Positions 18,305 through 26,907 of a stretch of DNA of 41,692 bases are shown in pieces. The notes beneath the pieces were generated by a model. The model was given only the letters and a program-made list of their open reading frames with translations. It was not told where the DNA came from and ran no database searches. The stretch's first letter is position 1. Every line of letters starts with the position of its first letter. The translations under genes and the position numbers were made by a program. The DNA is from Hyphomicrobiales bacterium (lineage in GTDB: Bacteria; Pseudomonadota; Alphaproteobacteria; Rhizobiales; Rhizobiaceae), in the NCBI GenBank assembly GCA_900472605.1, contig UCJD01000070.1, positions 1 through 41,692 on the forward strand. The letters are read 5' to 3'.

Positions 18305-19396
18305 ATGCCGACACAGCCCGAACAACCAAAATCGTCCCGGCCGCGCATTGCCATCCTCTTCGGCGGCCGCTCGCCAGAACACGACGTCTCCATCCTTTCA
18401 GCGACCAATGTCGTCGCAGCCCTCGACGCCGGGCGCTACGACGTCCTGCCGGTCTTCGTGACCCGGGAAGGGCAATGGCTGCTTCTGCCCAAGGGCACAA
18501 CGCTGTCGGCGGCCGCCAAGGTCGAGGAAGCCGTCGAAGTCAGCCTTCTGCCGGGCGGCCGGGGCCGCATGCTCGCCATCCCGCAGGGCACGCACCCCTA
18601 TGAAGTGCCCGCGATCGACGTTCTCTTTCCCGTACTGCATGGAATGCATGGCGAGGATGGCTCGATACAGGGCCTGGCAGCCGTTGCCCGCGTGCCGCTC
18701 GCCGGCTGCGGCCTGCTCGGATCGGTCACCGCCATCGACAAGGACATCGCCAAGCGCTTGCTTCGAGAAGCCAGCCTGCCGGTGGCGAAAGCCCTCTGCA
18801 TCGAACAGGACGGCGTTTTCTCCTTCGGAACAGCGGCGCATGAACTCGGTTTGCCGCTTTTCATCAAGCCCGCCCGCCAGGGCTCCTCGGTCGGCGTCAG
18901 CAAGGTGAAGACGCAAGAGGACTTCGCAGCGGCACTTGCGGAAGGCTTCCGGCACGACAGCAAGCTGCTCGCCGAAGAATTCATCGCCGGCCGCGAGATC
19001 GAGTTCAGTGTGCTCGAACATGCAAATGGCGAAATCACCGTCTCGCTGCCGGGCGAGATCGCGCCGGCCGAAAGTCACGGTTTCTACAGCTACGAGGCGA
19101 AATACATCGATGAGGCAGGTGCGGCGCTCCGTGTGCCCGCGCAACTGCCAAAGGAGATCGAGGACGACCTGCGCAAAACAGCGCGCCAGGCCTTTAAGGC
19201 GCTCGGCTGCGACGGCATGGCTCGCGTCGATTTCTTCGTGAAGGAGGACATGTCCTTCGTGGTCAACGAGCTCAACACCATCCCCGGCTTCACCAATATC
19301 AGCATGTACGCCAAGGCGATGGCGGCATCCGGCGTCAGCTACGCCGAGGTCCTCGATGTCCTGATAGACAGGGCGTTGACGCGCGGTGGCGGCTGA
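18305..19396 (+). CDS. ddl: D-alanine--D-alanine ligase (DdlA/VanA size class)
   Basis: ATP-grasp ligase joining two D-alanines for peptidoglycan precursors. At 363 residues it belongs to the longer DdlA/Van-like branch rather than the roughly 308-residue DdlB found in dcw clusters. It starts with RIAILFGGRSPEHDVSILSA and contains VLHGMHGEDGSIQG, the ATP-binding IKPARQGSSVGVSK, and the metal-binding VNELNTIPGFTNISM. The active-site loop keeps a tyrosine (FYSYEAKY), which favours D-Ala over D-lactate as acceptor. There are no cell-division genes nearby, so the genome probably has a second ddl in its dcw cluster. It follows the C39-like peptidase by 26 bases. Confidence 0.92.
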   Translation: MPTQPEQPKSSRPRIAILFGGRSPEHDVSILSATNVVAALDAGRYDVLPVFVTREGQWLLLPKGTTLSAAAKVEEAVEVSLLPGGRGRMLAIPQGTHPYEVPAIDVLFPVLHGMHGEDGSIQGLAAVARVPLAGCGLLGSVTAIDKDIAKRLLREASLPVAKALCIEQDGVFSFGTAAHELGLPLFIKPARQGSSVGVSKVKTQEDFAAALAEGFRHDSKLLAEEFIAGREIEFSVLEHANGEITVSLPGEIAPAESHGFYSYEAKYIDEAGAALRVPAQLPKEIEDDLRKTARQAFKALGCDGMARVDFFVKEDMSFVVNELNTIPGFTNISMYAKAMAASGVSYAEVLDVLIDRALTRGGG

Positions 19397-19497
19397 CGCC
19401 TTGAACGGGGGACAGGTTAAGCCGAAAGGCCCCGTCACAACCGTTTCTTAACGCTGTCATGCCACTACTCTAAGGACGATTTGCCAGAGAGTTTTGC

Positions 19498-20919
19498 GTG
19501 TCCATTATGGCGGTCATCGAGACAGCGGAGAAGATGTTACCGGCGAGCCTGCGTCCTGCGGGCGGTCGCCTGCTTCGCATGCTCGGCGATATCTTGACCC
19601 AGCGCGGCGAAAAGGCCGCCGCCAAGCGCATGGCGCTGACCGCCTTTGCGATCCGCGTCATCAGCGCCGCCCTCGCCTTTCTCTCGCAGATCATCCTGGC
19701 CCGCCTAATGGGCGAATACGAATACGGCATCTTCGTCTTCGTCTGGGTGCTGATCGTTCTCTTCGGCGACCTCTCCTGCCTCGGCTTCCACACCGCCATC
19801 GTCCGCTTCCTGCCGCAGTACAAGGCGTCGGGCGCCTTTGAGGAAATCCGCGGACTGACCGGCACCGCCAGAATCTTCGGCCTGCTGTCCGGCACATCCG
19901 TGCTCGTCATCGGCATGATCGGCCTGCATATCTTCGGCGATCGCATCCAGAGCTACTATCTCGTGCCGATCTTCCTCGGCCTGCTCGCCATGCCGATGAT
20001 CGCGCTCGGCGACATCCTGGAAGGCACCTCGCGCGCCAATCACTGGCCCGTCATGGCGCTGAGCCCGGTCTATATCGTCCGCCCGATCCTGATCATCACC
20101 TGCATGCTCATCGCGATCGGCCTCGGCGCGCCGCACACGGCAGTCACCGCCATGCAGGCAGCGCTGGTCGCCACCTATCTCACGGCGCTCGGCCAGTATG
20201 TCGCGACCCTGATCCGCCTGCGCCGGCACTATCACCAGGGTCCGAGCAAGATCGATTTCCTGAGCTGGCTAAGTGTCGCCTTCCCGATCTTCGTGATCGA
20301 GGGCGTCAGCTTCCTGCTCACCAATTCCGATGTCGTCGTCGTCGGCATCTTTCTAGAGCCGCACGAGGTCGCCATCTACTTCGCCGCAGCCAAGACCATG
20401 GCACTCGTCCACTTCATCAATTTCTCGGTCAAGGCCGCCTCCGGACCGCGCTTTTCCAGCATCATCGCCGAGGGCAGCCGCGCCGAGCTCGCCGCCGCCG
20501 CCTTCGATGCCGCCAGATGGACCTTCTGGCCGGCGCTCGCAGTCGGCCTTGTCGTCCTCGCAGCCGGGCATCTGCTGCTGTCGCTGTTCGGCGGCGCCTT
20601 TACGGCGGGCTATGTGCTGATGGCCATCCTGCTGGCCGGCATTCTTGCCAAGGCGCTGGTGGGTCCTGCCGAAACGCTGCTGATGATGGCCGGCAAGCAG
20701 AATATCTGCGTCGCGCTCTATGCCGGCGCGCTGACCGCAAACGTCGCCCTCAACATTCTCCTCATTCCCCATTTCGGCATCGAGGGCGCGGCGATCGCCA
20801 CGGCCTCCGCCATGGGCGTCGAGGCGGTGCTCTTGCATCTCGCAGTCCGCCGCACGCTCGGCATCGCCCTCTTCGCCTTCGCCAGACCGGCCAGCGCCGG
20901 CAACGATATGGAAGCCTGA
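19498..20919 (+). CDS. Polysaccharide flippase, MOP/PST superfamily
   Basis: A 473-residue integral membrane protein with about 12-14 predicted helices, beginning after an amphipathic N-terminus (helix from about residue 44, LTAFAIRVISAALAFLSQ). It resembles Wzx/RfbX-type flippases that move lipid-linked sugar units across the inner membrane. Typical segments are ARLMGEYEYGIFVF, GFHTAIVRFLPQY and LNILLIPHFGIEGAAIATASA. Its substrate is unknown. The start may be GTG at 19498 or the ATG at 19507; a GAGAG lies shortly upstream. The acyltransferase-like gene begins four bases after its stop, so both should act in one pathway. Confidence 0.88.
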   Translation: MSIMAVIETAEKMLPASLRPAGGRLLRMLGDILTQRGEKAAAKRMALTAFAIRVISAALAFLSQIILARLMGEYEYGIFVFVWVLIVLFGDLSCLGFHTAIVRFLPQYKASGAFEEIRGLTGTARIFGLLSGTSVLVIGMIGLHIFGDRIQSYYLVPIFLGLLAMPMIALGDILEGTSRANHWPVMALSPVYIVRPILIITCMLIAIGLGAPHTAVTAMQAALVATYLTALGQYVATLIRLRRHYHQGPSKIDFLSWLSVAFPIFVIEGVSFLLTNSDVVVVGIFLEPHEVAIYFAAAKTMALVHFINFSVKAASGPRFSSIIAEGSRAELAAAAFDAARWTFWPALAVGLVVLAAGHLLLSLFGGAFTAGYVLMAILLAGILAKALVGPAETLLMMAGKQNICVALYAGALTANVALNILLIPHFGIEGAAIATASAMGVEAVLLHLAVRRTLGIALFAFARPASAGNDMEA

Positions 20920-20923
20920 CAGT

Positions 20924-22201
20924 ATGGTGCGCAATCCTCCCGGAACCCAGACCACAGACGCGACCGCCAACCGCATGGTCCACGAGTTGGCATCGCTGGA
21001 ATTCGATGCACCGCAGGCCGAAGCCCGTGTCGAGGTCGGCCGTCCGGGCCGCGAGCTCTGTGTCTACTCGGGCAAGCTCGGCTACGACCTGCAGGACGAA
21101 CTGGATTTCCTCTCCAACCGCGCGCTGGAGCCCAATGTCTTCTTCACCGGCCGTTTCCTGGCGCCGGCCATGCCGCGTCTCGACGACCGCGAGGTCAATT
21201 TCGCGCTGCTGCGCGATCAGAACGAGACCCGCAGCCGCCTGCGCGTGCTGATGCCGTTTTCGATCGAAAAGCCGGGCTTTGCCGTCGGCCCCTCGATCAT
21301 CCGCGTCTGGGCCAACAGCTTCGCGCCCTTGGGCACGCCGCTGCTTGACGGCGAGGATGCGGCCGAAACGCTCGACAATCTTTTGGAGGGCTTGACTGCC
21401 CGCGACCTGCGCATGCCCGGCATCCTGGTACTGCCGGATCTCCGCCTGAACGGCATCTTCGCCCGTATGATCCGAGCCGTCGCCATCGGCCGCAACCTGC
21501 CGATCGCGACCACCAATCCCTATCTGCGTCCGATGCTGCAGAGCGACGAGGACGCCGTCGCCTATCTGCGCCAATCGGTCTCCTCCTCTCACATGCGCGA
21601 AATGCGCCGGCAATGGCGGCTTCTCGAAGAAAAGGGCTCGATCGTCTACAACGTCGCCCGCCAGCCGCGCGACATCCATATGCGCTTCGAGGAGTTCCTG
21701 GCGCTCGAAGCCGGCGGCTGGAAGGGCAAGCGCCGCAGCGCGCTCGTCACCGACCGCCTGCACACCGCTTTTGCCCGCGAGGCGATCTCCAACCTCGCCG
21801 CCGTCGACGCCGTGCGTATCCACTCGATCGATTTCAACGGCAAGTCGATCGCCTCCACCGTCGTCCTGATGATGGGCGGCGAGGCCTACACTTGGAAGAC
21901 CGCCTACGACGAGACATATGCCCGCTATTCGCCGGGCAAGTTGCTCATGGGCGAACTCACCGAATGGCACCTCGACGACGCCAACATCGTCCGCTCCGAC
22001 AGCTGCGCCGTCCCCGATCACCCGATCATGAGCCGTTTCTGGCAGGAGCGCGAGGAGATGGGCACCGTCGTCATCGGCCTCAACCAGAACGCCGACCGCG
22101 ACGTCCGCCAGGTCGCCGCCCAGCTGCACCTCTACAGCAGCACGCGTAATGTCGCGAAGATGTTGCGGCAGAAGATCATGGCGCTGGCCGGGCGGGGGTG
22201 A
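20924..22201 (+). CDS. GNAT-fold protein of the CelD/FemAB-like group
   Basis: A 425-residue protein with the double-GNAT arrangement of CelD/BcsL-like and FemAB-like acyltransferases. The C-terminal half has WRLLEEKG, FEEFLALEAGGWKGKRRSAL and SIASTVVLMMGGEAYTWKTAYDETYARYSPGKLL, characteristic of the family: the last segment precedes the conserved substrate-pocket loop. No signal peptide or membrane helix is seen, so it should be cytoplasmic, perhaps acylating a sugar-lipid before flipping by the upstream transporter. The start is four bases after the flippase stop, so translation is coupled. The substrate is not known. Confidence 0.85.
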   Translation: MVRNPPGTQTTDATANRMVHELASLEFDAPQAEARVEVGRPGRELCVYSGKLGYDLQDELDFLSNRALEPNVFFTGRFLAPAMPRLDDREVNFALLRDQNETRSRLRVLMPFSIEKPGFAVGPSIIRVWANSFAPLGTPLLDGEDAAETLDNLLEGLTARDLRMPGILVLPDLRLNGIFARMIRAVAIGRNLPIATTNPYLRPMLQSDEDAVAYLRQSVSSSHMREMRRQWRLLEEKGSIVYNVARQPRDIHMRFEEFLALEAGGWKGKRRSALVTDRLHTAFAREAISNLAAVDAVRIHSIDFNGKSIASTVVLMMGGEAYTWKTAYDETYARYSPGKLLMGELTEWHLDDANIVRSDSCAVPDHPIMSRFWQEREEMGTVVIGLNQNADRDVRQVAAQLHLYSSTRNVAKMLRQKIMALAGRG

Positions 22202-22240
22202 GGTGTGGGGCGGCGAACTTGGCGTCCGCAGCCCCCAGAA

Positions 22241-22954
22241 TCAAAGGACGTCTTGCAGCTGCGCTTCGCCGCCGTGCAGGAAGCACGCTTTGTCGAACAA
22301 TCCGAGATCGACAAAGTTCGGAAGACGTACATCGTGAATGTCGGGAAGGCGTTTGCCAGCGGCTTCGAACGACCTGTCTATCTGCGAAATGAATCCCAGG
22401 ATGACACCGGTTTCCCGTGCGAAATCCTCGAGGGATTTCAACTGCTCTGAGAGAACAGGCTTGCTTCGCTGTTGGTCGAGCAGCTGAAGGTAGTCAATAA
22501 CCGCGATTGTTCCCGGCTTAGATCCCGCCATGTATTTCATGATGTAGCCGGCGCTGATCTCATCGGACGTGGAGACCTCAATTCCATTAGCCGCAGCGCC
22601 ATCCGCCTCGTCCAACGTCTTTAGACGCCTTTGCGCCTGCTCTTCCGTTAATTCAAGCGTGAACAAGACTGCTCTGCGCCCGCTGCGGGCTGCATCGAGT
22701 AGGAGCTTAAGCCCAAGCATGGTCTTGCCCTGCCCTGGACGTCCCGCAAGCAGCAACAGATTGCCATGTTCCAGGCGAGACAAGATGGTTTCGGAAAGTG
22801 GTCCCGACGTCATGCTCGCCGAGAGCAGGCTCCACCTTGCAAAGCCCTCGTCTCGAGCGATCTGGTCCAATGCTTCGTTGAGCGCAATGCCATCAGTGCG
22901 TGCCATCAATTTGGCGCGCCGTTTTAGCTGAAATATCGGTGCCGAAAGCTTCAT
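22241..22954 (-). CDS. Stand-alone DnaB-type RecA-fold ATPase
   Basis: A 237-residue protein equal to little more than the C-terminal motor of replicative helicase DnaB. Walker A GRPGQGKT is at 71-78, the catalytic glutamate region FTLELTEEQ at about 88-96, Walker B AVIDYLQLL at 151-159 (D154), and a DnaB-like H4 segment GFISQIDRS at 187-195. The DnaB N-terminal primase-interacting domain is absent. Instead, residues 1-45 (KRRAKLMARTDGIALNEALDQIARDEGFARWSLL region) form a small helical module resembling one found beside glyoxalase- and relaxase-type proteins. ATG at 22954 has GGAGG upstream. It is usually labelled DNA helicase, but strand separation is unproven. It converges on the acyltransferase gene. 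Confidence 0.8.
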   Translation of the reverse strand: MKLSAPIFQLKRRAKLMARTDGIALNEALDQIARDEGFARWSLLSASMTSGPLSETILSRLEHGNLLLLAGRPGQGKTMLGLKLLLDAARSGRRAVLFTLELTEEQAQRRLKTLDEADGAAANGIEVSTSDEISAGYIMKYMAGSKPGTIAVIDYLQLLDQQRSKPVLSEQLKSLEDFARETGVILGFISQIDRSFEAAGKRLPDIHDVRLPNFVDLGLFDKACFLHGGEAQLQDVL

Positions 22955-23002
22955 TGCAAACCTCCATCACGAGCCGAACCGCAACCCCTCCTTATGCGAT
23001 GC

Positions 23003-23019
23003 TCGAACAGATGGTTCGA
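23003..23019. promoter_or_regulatory. Perfect inverted repeat upstream of the DnaB-like gene
   Basis: TCGAAC (23003-23008), spacer AGATG, GTTCGA (23014-23019). It lies about 50 bases upstream of the DnaB-like ATG, a position suited to an operator, but no regulator is known. Confidence 0.35.
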
Positions 23020-23144
23020 TGAACTGGCGTCACCCTGCATGTGAGATGCTTTCCCGAAAGGAGGGAGGAGGCTTGGGTCCAGCCTGTGGCCAGAACCTAG
23101 CGAGTTGCGTGATTCGCAGCAAGCGCCAGACAAGCCCGCGACAG

Positions 23145-23174
23145 CCCTTACCCTTACCCTTACCCTTACCCTTC
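23145..23174. repeat. CCCTTA hexamer repeat at the end of the acyl-CoA synthetase gene
   Basis: Four perfect CCCTTA units (23145-23168) plus one variant unit CCCTTC (23169-23174). On the minus strand they read GGG TAA, so the synthetase ends at the first TAA and three more in-frame TAA stops follow at six-base intervals. Confidence 0.9.
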
Positions 23175-24803
23175 CCCCACCGCCCGCTCCCGCAACATCC
23201 GCCTCATCACCTTCCCCGACGTCGTCATCGGCAGCGCGTCGACAAACGCCACCTCGCGCGGATATTCGTGCATCGACAACCGCATCTTCACCCAATCGCG
23301 GATCTCCGCTGCCAGCGTATCGCTTGCCACGAACCCCGGTGTCAAAACCACATAAGCCTTGACGATCTCTGTGCGCAGCGCATCCGGCTTGCCCACCGCC
23401 GCCGCCATCTGCACAGCCGGGTGGCCGCTCAGGCAATCCTCGATTTCGGCCGGGCCGATGCGGTAGCCGGATGACGTGATGACGTCGTCGTCGCGGCCGA
23501 GGAAGGTGACGTAGCCGTCTTCGTCCTGCCGGCCGAGATCGCCGGTCAGCAGCCACTCGCCGGCAAACTTGCGCGCGGTCGCCTCCGCATCGTTCCAATA
23601 GCCGAGAAACATCACTGGATCCGGCCTCGCAATGGCGATCTGCCCGATGGCGCCTGAGGGTAACACCTCGCCGGCCTCGTTAACGATCGCCACGCGATGC
23701 CCCGGCACCGCCTTGCCGATCGCCCCCGGTTTGCTGACGCCGAGGGCCGCGTTCGACGACAGCACGAAATTGCATTCCGTCTGCCCGTAGAATTCGTTGA
23801 CCTCGATCGCAAGCGTGCGGCTTGCCCAGTCATGCGTCTCCGCCCCGAGCGCCTCGCCGGCAGCGCCGATGGTGCGCAGCTTGAGATCGTATCGCTCGCG
23901 CGGATCGGGTACCGATTTCATCAGCCGCAAGGCCGTCGGCGGAATGAAGCCATTGCGCACCTTCATCTCGGCCATGATCCTGTAGGCCATGTCGGCATCG
24001 AATTTCTGCGCCGGAGACGAGACCACCGGCACGCCGAGCATCAGGCTGGGCAGCAGCGCGTTGAGCAGCCCGCCCGCCCAGGCCCAGTCGGACGGTGTCC
24101 ACATGCGGTCGCCGGCTTGAGGAAAACCCTCATGCGCGAACTGGATGCCCGGAATATGCCCGGCCAGCACCCTGTGTCCATGCAGCGCGCCCTTCGGCGC
24201 GCCCGTCGTGCCCGAGGTGAAGATCATCAGCGCCGGCTCGTCCGGCCCGGTCGGCGGCACGTCGAAGCTGGGCGCATGGCGTTCGACAAGGCCGCCGAAC
24301 GAGATGACCTCATCGTTGTCACCGGCAGCATCGACGCTGATCACCATCTTCAATTCCGGCAGCCGATCGCGGATTTCAGCGATCCGCTCGAGCCCGAATC
24401 CGTTGGTGACCACCGCGGCCGCGCCCGACGTCTTCAGTCGGTATTCCAGCGCCTCGACGCCGAAGAGCAGCGCCAGCGGCACGGCGATCGCGCCCATCTT
24501 GTAGATCGCCATATGCGCGATCACGGTCTCGAAGGACTGCGGCAGGAGCAGCGCCACCCGATCACCTTTGGTCAGGCCGAGCGCAACAAGCCCATTGGCC
24601 AGCGAGGCGGAGCGCGCCGCAAGCGCGCCATAGCTCATCGACAGGTGATTGCCATCGGGGCTGAAGTGCTGAAGACAGATCCGCTCCGGCTCGCGTGCCG
24701 CCCAATCGTCTGCGCACACCCGGCCGATGTTGAAATCCTCGGGGACCGTCCAGGCGAAATCGCGATAGAGATCGTCATAGCGAGCGCGCGGCGGCAGCTT
24801 CAT
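23166..24803 (-). CDS. Acyl-CoA synthetase (AMP-forming)
   Basis: A 545-residue member of the adenylate-forming family, activating a carboxylic acid with ATP and joining it to CoA. Motifs in order: P-loop-like MIFTSGTTGAPKG; GAAGEALG; NEFYGQTECN; LLTGDLGRQDEDGY; the hinge and RDDDVITSSGYRIGPAEIE; and the C-terminal catalytic lysine in MTTSGKVMRRML. The pattern fits medium-chain or acetate/propionate-type ligases; substrate length cannot be read from sequence. The start MKLPPRARYDDLYRDFAW is family-like. The 3' end lies in a hexamer repeat of stop codons. It is divergent from the aldo/keto reductase gene; the 230-base gap shows a small CCCTA/TAGGG palindrome but no clear promoter. Confidence 0.93.
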   Translation of the reverse strand: MKLPPRARYDDLYRDFAWTVPEDFNIGRVCADDWAAREPERICLQHFSPDGNHLSMSYGALAARSASLANGLVALGLTKGDRVALLLPQSFETVIAHMAIYKMGAIAVPLALLFGVEALEYRLKTSGAAAVVTNGFGLERIAEIRDRLPELKMVISVDAAGDNDEVISFGGLVERHAPSFDVPPTGPDEPALMIFTSGTTGAPKGALHGHRVLAGHIPGIQFAHEGFPQAGDRMWTPSDWAWAGGLLNALLPSLMLGVPVVSSPAQKFDADMAYRIMAEMKVRNGFIPPTALRLMKSVPDPRERYDLKLRTIGAAGEALGAETHDWASRTLAIEVNEFYGQTECNFVLSSNAALGVSKPGAIGKAVPGHRVAIVNEAGEVLPSGAIGQIAIARPDPVMFLGYWNDAEATARKFAGEWLLTGDLGRQDEDGYVTFLGRDDDVITSSGYRIGPAEIEDCLSGHPAVQMAAAVGKPDALRTEIVKAYVVLTPGFVASDTLAAEIRDWVKMRLSMHEYPREVAFVDALPMTTSGKVMRRMLRERAVGEG

Positions 24804-25033
24804 GGGCGCATGATCATCGGTGGGTCTCGGTCGCTATCTTAGATCAAGGGGGCAACGTGCGGTTATGCTGCAGCAGCTAACACCGCGGGCGGGGATCACG
24901 CAAGCGTGAAGCCCGATCGCCCTGACGGCCCTGCGGAACGCGTGGTTGTTTACCGCTGCCGCTGCCAATCTGCCGGGCGCCGCCCTAGATAGGGGTAGCG
25001 CAAGGGTTTCTGGTCTCATCACGGAGCGATTTC

Positions 25034-26014
25034 ATGGAATACGTCAAATTCGGCGGCACCGGCCTCGAAGTCTCGAAGATTTGCCTGGGCTGCATGACCT
25101 TCGGCGAGCCCGGCCGCGGCAATCACAGCTGGACACAGGGCGAGGAGCCGAGCCGTGCGCTGATCCGGCAGGCCATCGAAGCCGGTATCAATTTCTTCGA
25201 CACCGCCAACACCTATTCCGACGGTTCCTCCGAGGAGATTGTCGGCCGCGCCATCAGGGATTTTTCGAGCCGCGAGGAAATCGTGCTCGCCACCAAGGTG
25301 TTCAACCGCATGCGCCCCGGTGCCAACGGCGCCGGCCTGTCGCGCAAGGCGATCTTCGACGAGATCGACAACAGCCTGCGCCGCCTCGGCACCGATTATG
25401 TCGACCTCTACCAGATCCACCGCTTCGACCCGACGACGCCGATCGAGGAGACGCTGGAAGCGCTGCATGATGTCGTGAAATCAGGCAAGGCGCGCTATAT
25501 CGGCGCGTCGTCCATGCACGCCTGGCAGTTCGCCAAGATGATCTACACATCAAGGGCCAATGGCTGGACGCCCTTCGTCAGCATGCAGGATCATTTGAAC
25601 CTGCTCTACCGCGAGGAAGAGCGCGAGATGCTGCCATTCTGTAAGGACCAGAAGATCGCCGTCATTCCCTGGAGCCCGCTGGCGCGCGGCCGGCTGACGC
25701 GCGATGTCGACGAAAAGACCGCCCGCAGCGAGACCGACGAATTCGGCAAGACGCTCTACAAACAGGCCGAGGATGCGGACCGCGCCATCATCGGCATCGT
25801 TGGCGGTCTTGCCAAGAAGCATGGCGTCTCCCGCGCCCAGATCGCCACCGCCTGGATCCTGCAGAAAAGTGCCGTCACCGCCCCGATCATCGGCGCCTCG
25901 AAATCGGGTCATATCGACGACGCCGTCGGCGCGCTTTCAGTCAAGCTCTCGGCCGAGGATATCGCCGCGCTGGAAGAGCCCTACGTGCCCCACCGCGTCG
26001 AGGGTTTCAAGTAA
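25034..26014 (+). CDS. Aldo/keto reductase
   Basis: A 326-residue NAD(P)H-dependent oxidoreductase with a TIM-barrel fold. The catalytic tetrad is visible as D56 and Y61 (INFFDTANTYSDG), K88 (ATKVF) and H129 (YQIHRFD). The cofactor loop IGASKSGHI is near the C-terminus. It belongs to the YajO/IolS-like branch that reduces aldehydes and ketones; its substrate is unknown. ATG at 25034 with GGAG about ten bases upstream. A 15-base-loop hairpin (GCGGGCGC at 26046-26053 with GCGCCCGC at 26069-26076) lies between it and the next gene. Confidence 0.93.
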   Translation: MEYVKFGGTGLEVSKICLGCMTFGEPGRGNHSWTQGEEPSRALIRQAIEAGINFFDTANTYSDGSSEEIVGRAIRDFSSREEIVLATKVFNRMRPGANGAGLSRKAIFDEIDNSLRRLGTDYVDLYQIHRFDPTTPIEETLEALHDVVKSGKARYIGASSMHAWQFAKMIYTSRANGWTPFVSMQDHLNLLYREEEREMLPFCKDQKIAVIPWSPLARGRLTRDVDEKTARSETDEFGKTLYKQAEDADRAIIGIVGGLAKKHGVSRAQIATAWILQKSAVTAPIIGASKSGHIDDAVGALSVKLSAEDIAALEEPYVPHRVEGFK

Positions 26015-26045
26015 GGCTGCCGGGCACACGCCTGCCCTGAACGGC

Positions 26046-26076
26046 GCGGGCGCTTCATCCATTCGAGGGCGCCCGC
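26046..26076. repeat. Inverted repeat between the reductase and methyltransferase genes
   Basis: GCGGGCGC (26046-26053) and GCGCCCGC (26069-26076), 8-bp perfect stem, 15-base loop. The T run lies on the wrong side for a plus-strand terminator, so this could attenuate rather than terminate. Confidence 0.4.
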
Positions 26077-26102
26077 AAAATATCGCCGCCAAGGATATCC
26101 CC

Positions 26103-26897
26103 ATGACCGTCATCCCCTTCGAGGCCCGCCGCTTCCGCTCGACGGCCGCCTATTACACCCGCTACCGCGTCCCCTATCCGGACGAACTGATCACGCGCGT
26201 CGCCGAACGCTCCGGCCTTCAAACAGGTGAGCGCCTGCTCGACCTCGGCTGCGGCCCCGGCCAGCTCGGCATCGCCTTTACCCGCATCACCGGCGCAAAG
26301 GTCACCGGCATCGATCCCGAACCGGAGATGCTGGAGGCCGCGCGCGCCGATGCCAACGCCGCCGGTGTCGCCGTCGATTTCATCCAGGGCTCCTCCTACG
26401 ATCTCGGCCCGTCGCTCGCGCCGCTGAAAATGACGGTCATGGGCCGCTCCTTCCATTGGATGGACCGCCCGGCAACGCTCAAGGCACTCGACGCGCTCAC
26501 CGTTGACGACGGCTGCGTCGTGCTCTTCGGCGATCGCCACATAGCCTCCACGCCGGACTGGCACGCGGCCGTCAACGCGCTTTCTGAAACCTTCGCGCCG
26601 GAGCGCAACGCCGACCGCGAGCGCCGCAAGGGCCCGGATTGGGTCGCTCATGAAACCGTTCTGCTGCAATCGCCCTTCAGCAAACTCGAGCGGATCGGCA
26701 TCGTCAAGGAGCGTCAGCTGAGCGCAGACGACATAATCGGCCGCGCCTTCTCGACCTCCGTCACCTCACCAGAAACGCTGGGAGAAATGGCCCAGGCCTT
26801 CGAAAGCGAGCTGCGCGATGCACTGGCAAGGCTTTCGCCTGAAGGGCGCTTTGCGGAGACAGTCGAGATCAGCGGCCTGATCGCGAGACGCGGCTAA
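26103..26897 (+). CDS. Class I SAM-dependent methyltransferase
   Basis: A 264-residue methyltransferase. Motif I is LLDLGCGPGQLG (45-56), followed by the acidic turn VTGIDPEPEML and a motif IV-like region SFHWMDRPATL. ATG at 26103 has AAGGA upstream and gives a normal length; the frame from 25704 overlaps the reductase gene and is rejected. Its substrate is unknown. It converges on the tetR-family gene: their stop codons overlap at 26894-26897 within a small inverted repeat. Confidence 0.88.
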   Translation: MTVIPFEARRFRSTAAYYTRYRVPYPDELITRVAERSGLQTGERLLDLGCGPGQLGIAFTRITGAKVTGIDPEPEMLEAARADANAAGVAVDFIQGSSYDLGPSLAPLKMTVMGRSFHWMDRPATLKALDALTVDDGCVVLFGDRHIASTPDWHAAVNALSETFAPERNADRERRKGPDWVAHETVLLQSPFSKLERIGIVKERQLSADDIIGRAFSTSVTSPETLGEMAQAFESELRDALARLSPEGRFAETVEISGLIARRG

Positions 26898-26907
26898 CCA
26901 TTAGCCG
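26891..26907. repeat. Inverted repeat across the overlapping convergent stops
   Basis: CGGCTAA CCA TTAGCCG, a 7-bp perfect stem with a 3-base loop. It holds TAA of the methyltransferase and TAG of the tetR-type gene on opposite strands, and may help end transcription from both sides. Confidence 0.45.

Noticed and set aside
20762..22129. 455-codon minus-strand frame opposite the flippase and acyltransferase genes
   Set aside because: Overlaps two good genes, and has no recognisable fold; the real genes have family motifs and coupling.
23145..23174. Possible telomere-like sequence
   Set aside because: The unit CCCTTA (TAAGGG) differs from eukaryotic CCCTAA/TTAGGG, there is no chromosome end here, and the repeat lies within a gene's stop region.
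23697..24842. Plus-strand frame opposite the acyl-CoA synthetase gene
   Set aside because: Shadow: Arg-rich protein with no domain, while the minus strand has all adenylate-forming motifs.
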